Shown piece by piece: positions 53,291 through 63,659 of a stretch of 64,000 nt of DNA. How positions within the stretch are numbered: position 1 is the stretch's first letter; every line of letters starts with the position of its first letter. Made by a program: the position numbers and the translations under genes. Location: assembly GCA_914767885.1 (NCBI GenBank), contig CAJZBQ010000015.1, positions 62,001 through 126,000 of the forward strand, written 5' to 3'. The stretch comes from Blepharisma stoltei (lineage: Eukaryota > Ciliophora > Heterotrichea > Heterotrichida > Blepharismidae). The notes beneath the pieces were generated by a model. That model saw only the letters and a list, made by a program, of their open reading frames with translations, was not told where the DNA came from and did not search any database.

Positions 53291-56200
53291 TTAATTATTT
53301 TTATTTTGATTTAATTTTGAAAAATAATCGTAAGGGCTTTCTGATGTATAAATATTTTTATGGCACAAGTCAAATTGGCATGTTATGATATCTTCATATT
53401 CCATCATAAAAAAAGAAACTAAATTTAAGTGGCTACGGTTAGTGCAATTTCTAATAAAATCTATTTGAAATGATCCGATTTTATTCCAAGTATATTCATT
53501 ATGGATCTCACTTTCAAAGATTCCATTTTTGCTATCTGCAATATAACATCTGCTATTTCCAGTAAATAGCATTTTTTTTGATACTGGATAAAGATCAATA
53601 AATTGTATTTCTGAGTAGCTTTCTATTAATAGGTCAAACTTGCATAATTTCATGCTTTTTTCTGAACAAATTAAAATTGATTTTTTATATAAGCAGCATG
53701 ATATAGTATACAGATAGTTTATAAAAGGGCTGGGCAATGTTGTTTTCTTATTGTTTATTAAATCAAATTTTTCCAAGCAGGGTCTCTCTCTCAAGCTGAA
53801 TACATAAACACAATTTTCATAATACATGGGCAATGAAAGAATGCACTCACAAAATTTAGGAAATATTTTGCTGATTTTCCAAGTTTTTAAGTCAAATATG
53901 AATGGGTATTTGTTTTTTTCTAAATCCCCTTTAAAAATTTTAATTTAAAAAAATCTTTAAATTGTAAAAAAGAAAGTTTTTTTTCGAATTTAAAGTGGAG
54001 GAGTAAGCAAAAAATTTCGTAATTGGGAAGCTCGGCTACGTATGCTTTAGATGAATAAATATTATATTGATCGTTATCGTTATTACTAAAGGGCGTCTGG
54101 CGTATTAGTTACACAGTCACCAAGGACCCTAAAAGGGTTTACCAGTCTTGTGCCGTCCCGGTCACCTTGGAAATCAGAAATGAGATTTCCCCAAAAATTT
54201 TTAATCCTATCCTTTCAGGCGAGCGTTGAGTGGGCTGGCTATGGACTTCTGCAGGCTGCGGCATGCGCACGAAGGTTGGCTAAATAAAAATCCCAAAAAA
54301 TGGAATTTCTTGTGTCCTCTCGGCAAAAAGGAAAAGTCCAGATCTTGGGGCATAACTCCCAATTTCACGCTAGACAGTATCCCGATTGTTTTAGATTATA
54401 CCTGTAGACCTTGCTGGGCTTGCCCTTTCCAAACCTGTACTTCACCTTCCCTTCAAAGTAAAACCCAATCCTGAAAATAGACTGAGGGCTAGGCTTTTAC
54501 ACAATACCAGAGTTGCTTACCTAGCATTACCGTCCATTTTGGGTTGGTAAAACCTTGCCGGATATAATTAAATATGGCGTCAAAGCACTTCGCAGTCGGC
54601 TCCGCCGACTTCCTTCGAACACATATTTAATTATAATATTATATTGATCAAAAGGCAAAGGAATATTTACCCATTTTCTAGCTTCTATGCCATATGTTAA
54701 CAGTTTGTTCGATTTTATTTGGAATAAATACTTGAATTCGAATCTGTGATTGATTAATTCAAAAATTAAGTTCAGTATATCGATAACACTGTTAATTTTT
54801 TTATCATCTATAGATTTAGATGACTGCTTTTTATTTTTGTACTGATAGCATCATTGTTTTATATTCTCTGCCTTACCAATGAATTCAGATTTAAGCTTAT
54901 CAATCTTTTCTGGAATTTCTAAAATATTCGCAAGCCAGTAGCTCTTAACATGGTTTTCCAATAGTAAAATTTCATTTACTTTTTCCAGAAATTCTATTTC
55001 AATTTGTATATGTTCTGCAATATTTATGATATCTATTAATGAAAAAGGAGAATCGCTATTTCTTCTTATTTTATTTTATTTTATCTTATCTTATCAGTCG
55101 GTGTTTAAGGTGTCTAGTGCCCTAAATAAAAGGGATTTAGCTAAACTAGTGACGTCACGGAGTCATCTTGGAATCGCGGTGGCCTGCCCACCGGCCAAGC
55201 TTTCTATCGACCTTCGCCTCCAGTAACCGCACATCTCATCCGGCGCGTTGTTGTTACCTTCCGTTGGCTCAGCTCCTGCGCGTGTTTTGCCTAATGGTCA
55301 TACTCCCGTGGGGATGTGCTGAGAGATAAAACTCTGAGCCTCTTAAATGCACTGAGGAGCTGTTTCTATGGCATCCTCAAAGTTAAACAGTTATTGCTGT
55401 GCAAAAGTTCTCGAGAAAAAAACCCAACCCCATAAATAAAATTGCTTGAGGGAGAGAAAATTGGCAGAGTCAATTTCGCTCGAACCGAATGCCACTTTAT
55501 TTATGGAGAATCACTATTTCATACAGCAGATTCTACATCATCCTTAACTTCGTCAAGAATTTCATAATATTGCTCTATTGATTTTAGGCTATCTTTCAGC
55601 ACAATTGAGCAGTAGCTTGATTCTAACCCTCTTTAAGCTACAATGTTTTGTTCATCTTAAAGGGTTTTTTTGATTTTAAAAATCATTTCGAATTTCTACA
55701 ATTTTATGTTAAAAAATGCAAGCTGTCTAAATTTAATCATTTTCTCAAGTAGCAACTATTAATTATATAAAGAAATTTTATTAAAAATTTGAATAATTTC
55801 CAATATAAAGAGATAAGTATATTTTTGGAAATTTGTTTTTGATATTTATAATTGCAGATATATGTTCGTAGATCAGATCAAGAGTTAATTCAACAGTTGG
55901 ATTTGGCTCTTTATGATCTTCTTTGAAAGGATATTTATAGAATTGGTCAATATACTCAGTATAATCAACAACAAGGGGCTCAGAAGGACGCTTGAAATAA
56001 GTCTCAAAAAGAGGCTTACAAGAATTTAGATTAGACGGGATATGAGGATTCATATTAGGGCAATCAAAAGGATAGGACAAATCATGCTCATTAGGATGAT
56101 CAGAGGTTGTTTCAGTACTGATGTTTGGATTTTTACTCCTTACCAATTGCAAGGCAAGATATGATCAAGTTTATTATTCTAAAATTACTAATTCAAATAG

Positions 56201-56488
56201 AGTTTTTAACATTGGAGAGACTTCGAACTATTCTCATTAATAAGACAGAATAAATTAGATTATATCAGAAATTATTGAGGCAGCATCCTAAAGGCGGAAG
56301 AGATTTAAGATAGTTTTTGATTAATTATGGAGGGAGATAGTAATCATCTTGAGAGTATGCCCAATACTTGATGAGCATAGGTGAGTCACAAGATGAGAAT
56401 TACATCAAAATGTTTTTATGACTAAACAATTGCACTCGAATTCTGCTGGCTTCCCACAAGCGGACTGAACGCAAATTAAATCTGTCAT
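53291..56488 (-). CDS. Kelch-array member E, probably functional after editing
   Basis: Same layout as member D but with coherent frames: MTDLICVQSACGKPAEFECN..WCNSHLVTH, then KNPNISTETTSDHPNEHDLS, NKFPKIYL-ESSYCSIVLKDS, ILLLENHVKSYWLANILEIP, KAYVAELPNYEIFCL-EKNKYPFIFDLK, and kelch-like blades to NQNKNN then TAA. Inserts: an IES between B-box and NPNIS (join at TA in frame), MITE B-like 55624-55813, retroposons 55063-55519 and 54073-54649, MITE B 53921-54003. TGA is Trp in AVWNSD, KQWCYQ and others. Confidence 0.7.
53921..54003 (-). mobile_element. MITE family B (83 bp) in member E
   Basis: TAA-flanked, same site as in member D. Confidence 0.75.
54073..54649 (-). mobile_element. Retroposon-like insert, exact 15-bp TSD
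   Basis: AATATTATATTGATC at 54058-54072 and 54635-54649. Member D keeps the empty site near 50519-50535 (AATATTATATTGATTAAGAG). Left edge GTTATCGTTATTACT is a short-repeat tail for a minus-strand element. Same family as 19279-19749. Confidence 0.9.
55063..55519 (-). mobile_element. Retroposon-like insert with long simple-repeat tail, 16-bp TSD
   Basis: GGAGAATCGCTATTTC (55047-55062) and GGAGAATCACTATTTC (55504-55519). Left edge TTATTTTATTTTATCTTATC is the tail of a minus-strand element. On that strand the 5' end contains GTGGCATTCGGTTCGAGCG, which looks like a tRNA-type B box. Member D has the empty site near 50931-50946. Confidence 0.9.
55624..55813 (-). mobile_element. MITE B-like insert in member E
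   Basis: Excision joins NKFPKIYL to ESSYCSIVLKDSLKS in frame; TTA at both borders on the coding strand. Confidence 0.7.
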
Positions 56489-56699
56489 ATTAATTTATTG
56501 TCTATTGCTGTTTAACTGTTTTCAGCTTTAAAGAGTAAAATATTTGCTATACTATTTTTCTTCTTTTTGTGATATGAAAACTTTAGAAGTAAAATTTCCA
56601 ATAAATAATATAGAATTGTTTTCAAATTAATTTTAAAAGATAAAATATTTAAAAATAATAATCGAGTTTCTACAAAAATGAGTTTGGCTTCTGAATTTT

Positions 56700-57850
56700 T
56701 GAAGATGACGATTCTTATCTCACTCCGAATAATTTAATTAAATTATTTATACGTTTAAAGTATATGCATGGATAAAAAAACTATGTATAAGTTTTTACTC
56801 ACTCTAATTGTTTTTATATATATATTTCAATTAATTCCTCATAGAGTGGGACTTTCCAGTATTTTAGATATACTCATTATCATATAGCTTTTAAAAATTA
56901 TACTTATAGTATCATATGCATTCTTGTCCAAATATATAAGCTGTATATAATCCATATTGAGTATTATATAAAACTAAATTTTTATGTATAAACAGCAGGA
57001 GAAATCAGATACAGCTTTGAAAAGAACATTAGATAATCCTGCTTTCGTTTTTAATCAAAGCTAAAGAATTAAAACTTATCAGGCAGGCAAATCTGCAAAC
57101 ACAATTATAGCATGCAAGTAGGAAATGATTATTACATCAAGATTTCGAAAATAATTCACGTTTTGGGACTAATTTTGTACCCAAGCGGTTTTCCACAAAA
57201 AGACTTCACTATTTGAAGCCCAACAGGATACCCATAGGACAAATATTATCTTCATCAAGAATTATTCTCTTGTATTGTCTTCAGGTCTCTCTGCCAATCA
57301 ATATAAAAATGCATTGCCTTCAAAATTGTTATTAATTAGTTTCAATTAAGCATGGTTAAGATGCTGTTGCTTTTATTCTAAAGGCATCAATTTAAAAAAT
57401 CTTTTATTTTACCAACTTTAAGCTCTCATTGTCGTAGCCTTCAGTAATTTTTGCCATCCAGCGGCTTTTTACTTCGTTTTCAATAATAAAATTTCAATTA
57501 ATTTTAATAATTTCGATTTTTCTATTTCTATTTGAGACAAGGCTGATTATTAATAAATTTAGCTGTTTTCTTCTTATCTAGGGCTCAATTTATTAAAAGC
57601 CATTTTTCAACAACTCATTAAGTTTTTTGGCCTCTTTATTACAAATATTTATCTACGTATTCTGGGAAGGTTTTACCAATATTGGAGTTTGATTTCTTAT
57701 GGGTAACTATAAAAGAATACTTCAATATTTATGTTTAATATTTTGGATGAAATCAGATGAGCCATAAGGCGTAAGCATTTGCACTGTAATTCTGCTGACT
57801 TACCACAAAAAGATTAAAAACAAACTTGCTTCGGCCATTTCAATTTTATA
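56700..57850 (-). pseudogene. Decayed kelch-array remnant P2
   Basis: Longer version of P1. Extra 5' part keeps traces of kelch-like blades (KNESRI.., YIFGQECI) and the rest matches 52130-52850. Multiple stops. Confidence 0.55.
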
Positions 57851-57892
57851 GGATTATAATTATCTAAACAATTATCTATTATTAATTGTTAC

Positions 57893-60255
57893 TTAAATAT
57901 CCACCCTACCATAGTAATCTTTATTAGTCTTATAAATTTTCTTATTTCCCAAATCAAATAGATAGACTTTCATTAGTCCATGTTTCACAATAGAAAAATA
58001 AGTAAAATTTAAGTGGCTAAAGTCAATGCATTTTTCAATTGAATCAATCTGATATTGGCCAATTTGATTCCAATGATATTCATTGTCAACCTCACTTTCA
58101 AAAATCCCATAATTTTGATTTGCGATATAAACTCTCATGTTTCCAGTAAATAGCATTTTTACAAACTTTGAATTTACTGAAATTGGAAGTTGTGAGTAGC
58201 TTTCTATTAAGAGGTCAAATTTGAATAATCTAGAACTTGCTTTAGCACAAAATAAAAAGGAATTTTTATATACACAGCCTGATAAAGATGATTTACAATC
58301 GATAGGAGGACTAGGCAAGCTTGTTTTTATGGTGCTAGATATATTAAATTTTTCTAAGCAAGCAAGGCTGTTAGGCTTAAAACAAAATAAATAAACACAA
58401 TTTTCATAAGAAAGTAACAGCGAATATCTATACCCACTCGAATCAGGATATTTTTTGTTGATGCGTCATGTTTTTAGGTCAAATGTAAATATATCATTAT
58501 CATCTGTTAAACAAAAAATTTCAGAATTTGGAAGCTCTATGACTTTTCCATCATATGAATAAGAATCATACTGATCAAAAGGCAAAGAAATATAAGACCA
58601 TCTTCAAGCTTCTGTACCATATATTCAAAGCTGACTATCTTTGATATAAAAAAAGTGCTTGACTTTAAAATTGTTATTTATTAATTCAGAAATTGGCTTT
58701 AGTGCATTGATGATATTAACGATGACCCCCCTATTGCAACAAAAATGCAATTTTTTAATATAAAATTTTATATAAAAAAAATATTAATTTTCATGTCTCT
58801 TGCAACAAATTATATACATAAAATGGCGACACGTGACAACCTGCCCTCTTGGCGCAGCAGTCCAGACCTTATGGCTACGACGAACTGGGACGGACTCCGA
58901 GCCAAGAATCAGATGCAGGCTCAAGAAGTGTGTATCCGGGAAGGTTTTGGCTGCATTTCTGTGGTTGGAAATAGATGCGCTCAGCAACGTCCTTTGGATC
59001 CGAGGACCCAAGGCATTCCTCTCCGGAGAAAACTGGGGATTCAGCCCAGGCCACAGGGGAACAGTCTTTTTCCTGTAGCTGTCGAAGGAAGGCACTTTGA
59101 CACTCGATAGACTCCAAGGATCCTTGGAATCAAGCTACTCCTATCGCCCGTAGCAGGACCGCAGAAATCCATAAGCCGCTCACTCAAGACTGAAGCCGCA
59201 AGGCAAGGAGGAGATAGAAGGTACCGGAAAGAACTCGTAAGAGGGATAGACCCTCTGGGCTGGAGTCGAAAAGCGGTAGAACCTTCCGTACTGGAGGTCT
59301 TTGGTGGCTGCGTCACCAATATGGCTAGCGCCTGTCTGTAATAATCCTAATCCTAATCCTCTTGCGGCAAATTTTCGATGCGCATCTTAAATTTTCCGTG
59401 CTTTTTAGCTAGATAAGTTTAATAAAATGGCGAGCGATAACAATAGCCGTCTAAATCTTGATGAGAAGGTCATTGAAACGCCTACAGCAGCGCCGTTTTT
59501 ATGTTTTTTTTGAGAAACTCATCTAGAGAAAAATGCATTAATTTGTTTTATAAAAATGTTGTGTTGCAGTAGGCATGAAAATTTTTTCGAAAAATTTTTG
59601 TTGCAATAGACATGAAGATTGAGGGGTGGTCATCGTTATATATTTTTGCATCATCTATAAATTTTAATTGATTTTTAATTTTTCTAAGATGGGAGCACCA
59701 ATTTTCTATATCCTCTATTGTGCTACTCAATTCAGATTTTAGCTTATCAATCTTTTCTGGGTTTTCTGAAAACTTTGCAAGCCAATACATCTTAACTTGA
59801 TTTTCCAATAATAAAATTTCATTTAATTTTTCTATGCATTCTATTTGGATTTTAATATTATCTGCAATATTCATAATTTCCAATAATGATAAAGGAAAAT
59901 CATCAATCGATTGAGCATTTTCTACCGCAGTTTTAATTTGATCAAGAGTGTGGTTATATTGCTCAATTGAATTTAAACTACTTTTAAGCAATTTTGAACA
60001 GCAACTTCATTTTAAAAAGTCATTTGAGAATTTATTTTTAATTTCTGTAATCGATGATATTTGTTCATAAATCAGACTAAGAGTTGACTCAATAGCTGGA
60101 TTTGGCTTTTTAAGAGATATTTCATAAGAACGTCTAAGAGGATGCTCAATAGGGTTCTCAATAGGATTTTCATATGTATGCCCTTGTGGATGTTCAATAG
60201 GATGATCAGGTGTCGTTTCAATTGCGTTGCTTTTTTTGCTCTCCTGAAAAAACAT
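57893..60255 (-). CDS. Kelch-array member F, MITE C plus nested retroposon inside
   Basis: From MFFQESKKSNAIETTPDHPI, a helical middle (SLLEIMNIADNIKIQIECIE; QVKMYWLAKFSENPEKID), then kelch-like blades (KVIELPNSEIFCLTDDNDIF, YIANQNYGIFESEVDNEYHW) to GRVDI then TAA. The 920-bp composite insert (58717-59636) joins DDAKIY to NIINALKPISELIN when removed at TA. The N-terminal Cys/His block of the other members is missing upstream of 60255, so the gene is N-terminally truncated or its first exon lies beyond an unrecognised insert. Confidence 0.7.
58717..59636 (-). mobile_element. MITE family C carrying a nested retroposon
   Basis: TIRs TTAACGATGACCCCCC and GGGGTGGTCATCGTTA with TTGCAACAAAAA-type sub-termini, as in 32182-32454. 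TA flanks; excision restores member F. Confidence 0.85.
58812..59373 (+). mobile_element. Retroposon-like element nested in MITE C
   Basis: TSD TCTTGCAACAAATT (58798-58811) and TCTTGCGGCAAATT (59360-59373). Plus-sense with 3' tail AATAATCCTAATCCTAATCC. Same family as the inner 48.7-49.2 kb element. Overlapping ORFs of about 80-120 codons lie in several frames of this GC-rich stretch and are not conserved as protein. Confidence 0.85.
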
Positions 60256-60659
60256 AAAGGTATGTGATAAAAAATTTTTATAGTAATACCAGCAATAAAA
60301 CTTCTAAATAAAAATGTAGAATCGTAATTTAATTTAAATCATTTAATAAATTATTTAAAAAGCAAAATTACTCAGCAACCTTGCATTTGCACAATCAAGA
60401 ACTTGGATCACTTCGTTAGAGTTCAAGATACCACCTTCTACCTTATTTATTGCTTCGCTATCTTAAACTACTTCATCTCATTCTTTACTGCCAGTAAAAA
60501 TTTCTAAGTCACTATCGTCAAACAATAATTAAGCAGATAATCATTATGATGGCATCTTTAAAATATTTCGAAAATTTCCTCATATAAGTCCTATCTCCTT
60601 TAAATAAAGGAATAGATTCCTCACTATCAGAGCTTTGCATTAAAAATATTAAATAGATT
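60256..60659. other. Spacer between members F and G
   Basis: AT-rich; no B-box block or other gene recognised. Confidence 0.4.
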
Positions 60660-61380
60660 ATTTATTATCAATTTGACCATTTAATATCCATATTACCATA
60701 CCAATTGCTTTTTGTCTTATAGATTTTCTTATTGTCTAAATCAAATTATATATTTCCATTGAATATTGCTCCGTATTGGCGAAATAAAAGCATTTTGCAG
60801 CTTCAGGATTAATAGTTTCCTCACAAGGAAATTTATTAAATTCACAAATTTTACTCAAAGCATAGTGATTATCAATCTCACTTTCGAAAAATCAATTTTT
60901 TACGTCCACTATATAGACTCTATTATTTACAGTAAATAGCATCTTTATACTTCCTGGGCAGATTTCATAATTTTCTGAGTAGCTTTCTATTAAAAAATCA
61001 AACCTGCATAATTTCGCACCTCTCTTAGGACAAATTAAAATAGAATCTTGATATAAACAGCACAAGAAATCACTCGAACGAGTTATAAATGGACAAATAA
61101 AAATACCTCTCGTTTCTTTAATTAAATCATATTTTTCTAGACGAATTTTAGAAGAGCCGGTAAATTCATTACTAAAGCAAAAATTTGTAAAATTTATGTT
61201 TTGAAATATGAACTGATATGAAAAACTACTGATATTCGTCAAGCATTTTTTAAATTTTCCCAATCTTATTTTACTTTGATCATTGTTGTAACTATTAATA
61301 TAAAATCTTCCCTCCTTTCTCAGTTTAATCATATTTCCAAGATATTTGTAAGACTTTGCAATCAATTTCTTTTTCAACCA
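60660..61380 (-). pseudogene. Kelch-array fragment G, partial copy of H
   Basis: Repeats the 3' half of member H: KIRLEKYDLIKETRGIFICP, SILICPKRGAKLCRFDFLIE, VYIVDVKNWFFESEIDNHYA, ending MEIYNLI where H reads MEIYQFDLDNKKIY. A one- to two-base loss near 60745 causes the shift. The upstream half is missing and replaced by unrelated sequence next to the reverse-transcriptase remnant. Confidence 0.7.
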
Positions 61381-62190
61381 GATTTACTTTTTCCCTCTTT
61401 ATAATTTAATAATAGCTGCTTTATTAATTCCTTTATTCAATACAATTTTATTCCTATCACATCGATCCTCAGTTGCCATCATACTCCTCTTAGTTGCTTC
61501 TAGATTTAAACTCCTGATTAAAATATCATCAGCATCAGCTCTAACAAATAAATTTTGATCTTTGCATAATAATTCCAATAAATCATTAAATAGATTTTAA
61601 AAGGATTGGACTTAAGGTGAACCTTCTCTAACACCTCTATTCATTTTTATTCAAGGAATTTTAGTACCAATAACCCTAAAGTTTGATTTTGATCTGACTC
61701 CAATGAGTTTAATTCTTCAAGTTTCTTAAATAGCAATATCCTATCAACGTAATCATAAGCTTTTTTAAAATCTAATAAAGAGATAGATCTTACTCCTGGA
61801 ATTTATTCTAAACTTTTCATCTAATCGTTCGTTTAGAATTTCATATTGAAATTTCGCTGATTTTTTATTTCTAAAACCGAATTGGCATAAAACTAATTTT
61901 GAATCAATCAAGGCTTTGTATTTATTAACATACAGGTTTTCATAAATCTTTACTAAAAACGATATTAGTCTAAATTTTCAGGATTATCAGTTTTACCACT
62001 TTTATGAATAGGTACGATAAGACATCTATTCTGTTTACCAATATGTTTTTCTCTATGCATCAATTATTAAATAGTTCAACTAAAATGTCATTAGCATCTT
62101 CTGAGATATGCTCAAGCTAATTCCATCCGGACCAGTGCTTTTTTAGCATTAATTTGTTTTCTGCGTATAATTATTTCGTCTAAATTAGGC
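61380..62190 (-). pseudogene. Decayed non-LTR (LINE) reverse transcriptase
   Basis: Minus-strand fragments in changing frames follow the order of RT motifs: STGPDGIS; VPIHKSGKTDNPEN; LCQFGFRNKKSA; SLLDFKKAYDYVDRILLFKK; RGVREGSP; and FVRADADDILI at the catalytic (Y/A)xDD box. Many stops and shifts, no endonuclease seen. It lies exactly between the two copies of the member G/H 3' end. It shows that an RNA-copying enzyme able in principle to mobilise the tailed elements has existed in this genome. Confidence 0.8.
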
Positions 62191-62216
62191 GTATATATTA
62201 AATAGATTATTTATTA

Positions 62217-63659
62217 TCAATTTGACCATTTAATATCCATATTACCATACCAATTGTTTTTTGTCCTATAGATTTTCTTATTGTCTAAATCAAATTGATA
62301 TATTTCCATTGAATATTGCTCCGTATTGGCAAAATAAAAGCATTTTGCAGCTTCACGATTGATAGATTCATCATAAGGAAATTCATTAAATTCACAAATT
62401 TTACTCCAAATATAGTGATTATCAATCTCGCTTTCGAAAAATAGATTTCTTTCGTCCACTATATAGACTCTCTTATTTACACTGAATAGCATTTTTATAT
62501 ATCCTGAACAGATTCCGTAAAACGCATAAAACTGATTTTCTGAGTAGCTTTCAATTAAAAAATCAAACTTGCATAATCTCGTACTTCTCATAGTTCAAAT
62601 TAAAATAGAATCTTGATATAAACAGTACATGAAATAATTCGAATGTGATATAAATGGACAAATAAAAATGTCTTTCTTGTCTTTAATTAAATCATATTTT
62701 TCTAAACGAGATCCAGAAGGGACTCTAAATTCATTACTAAATAAATAAATGCAATTTTTATAATATATCGGTGATGAATAGCTGCCAAATCCGCTGAAAG
62801 CAGTAAATAGTTTGCTTATTCTTCAAGTTTTTAGATCAATTTTACATGCGAAATTGTTTTGTTTGAGGCAAAAAATTTCAGAATTAGGAAGCTCTACTAC
62901 CCAAGTATCATTGAGATCTAAGCCATAAAGATAATTTTCAGATACGGGTAGGTCTGAGTAATAAAGATAATTTTTAGAAATGGGTATGCTCAAATAAGAC
63001 CATTTTCACACCTCTGTACCATATATTCGAAGCAGATTGTCTTTTATTTCAAAAAAATGTTTTGCTTCAAAATCTTTATTAAATATTTCAGAAATTAGCT
63101 TCAATTTATTTGCTATTGTCTCAACTTTTTTATTTTCTATAGTATTTAAATTATTGCTATTGGCTATATATCAGCATTCTAATTCCTTCATTTTTGCATT
63201 AAATTCAGATTTCAGCTTAGGAATCAACTCAACATTATGCTGAGTCTTTGAGAAAGCTAAATTAGCTGGAGGATTTTTATGTACCATAGAAGGTGATGTA
63301 GTAATTAATTCAGATTTATGCTGAGTTTTTGATGGAAGACTTTGATTTGTCATAGAAGGTGAGTTAGTTAATAATTCAGATTTATACTGAGGTTTTTAAG
63401 AAACTGGAAGACTTTGATTTGCTATAGAAAGCGAGTTAGTAATTAATTCAGATTTATGCTGAGGTTTTGAAGAAACTGGGAGACTTTGATTTGCCATAGA
63501 AGGTGATTTAGAAATCAATTCAACATTATGCTGCTTCTTTGAGGTAACTAGATGAGCTGGAAGATGAACTCCACATCAAAATGTTTTAAGACCTGAGCAA
63601 ATGCACACAAATTCTGGTAGGTCTTCGCAATAGGGCTCAGAGCAAACAAAATCTACCAT
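62217..63659 (-). pseudogene. Kelch-array member H, near-intact with a nonsense codon in its repeat
   Basis: MVDFVCSEPYCEDLPEFVCI..FWCGVHLPAH, then a tandem repeat of about 25 residues (units like SSKPQHKSELITNS and SIANQSLPV), a helical stretch (LKSEFNAKMKELECWYIANS), then kelch-like blades (EIFCLKQNNFACKIDLKTWR, YIVDERNLFFESEIDNHYIW) to DIKWSN. One repeat has TAA (about 63397) where its sister unit has TCA. All else is open, so this is a very young pseudogene, a polymorphism or a read error. Confidence 0.65.
63185..63525 (-). repeat. Coding tandem repeat in member H
   Basis: Three to four imperfect units of about 72-78 bp, each with AATTCAGATTTATGCTGAG and AAGACTTTGATTTG-type blocks on the plus strand, encoding NQSLP..KPQHKSELIT. 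Confidence 0.8.

Noticed and set aside
58745-59319. Five overlapping ORFs of 80-121 codons
   Set aside because: All in the nested retroposon; the related copy at 48.7-49.2 kb does not conserve any of the frames.
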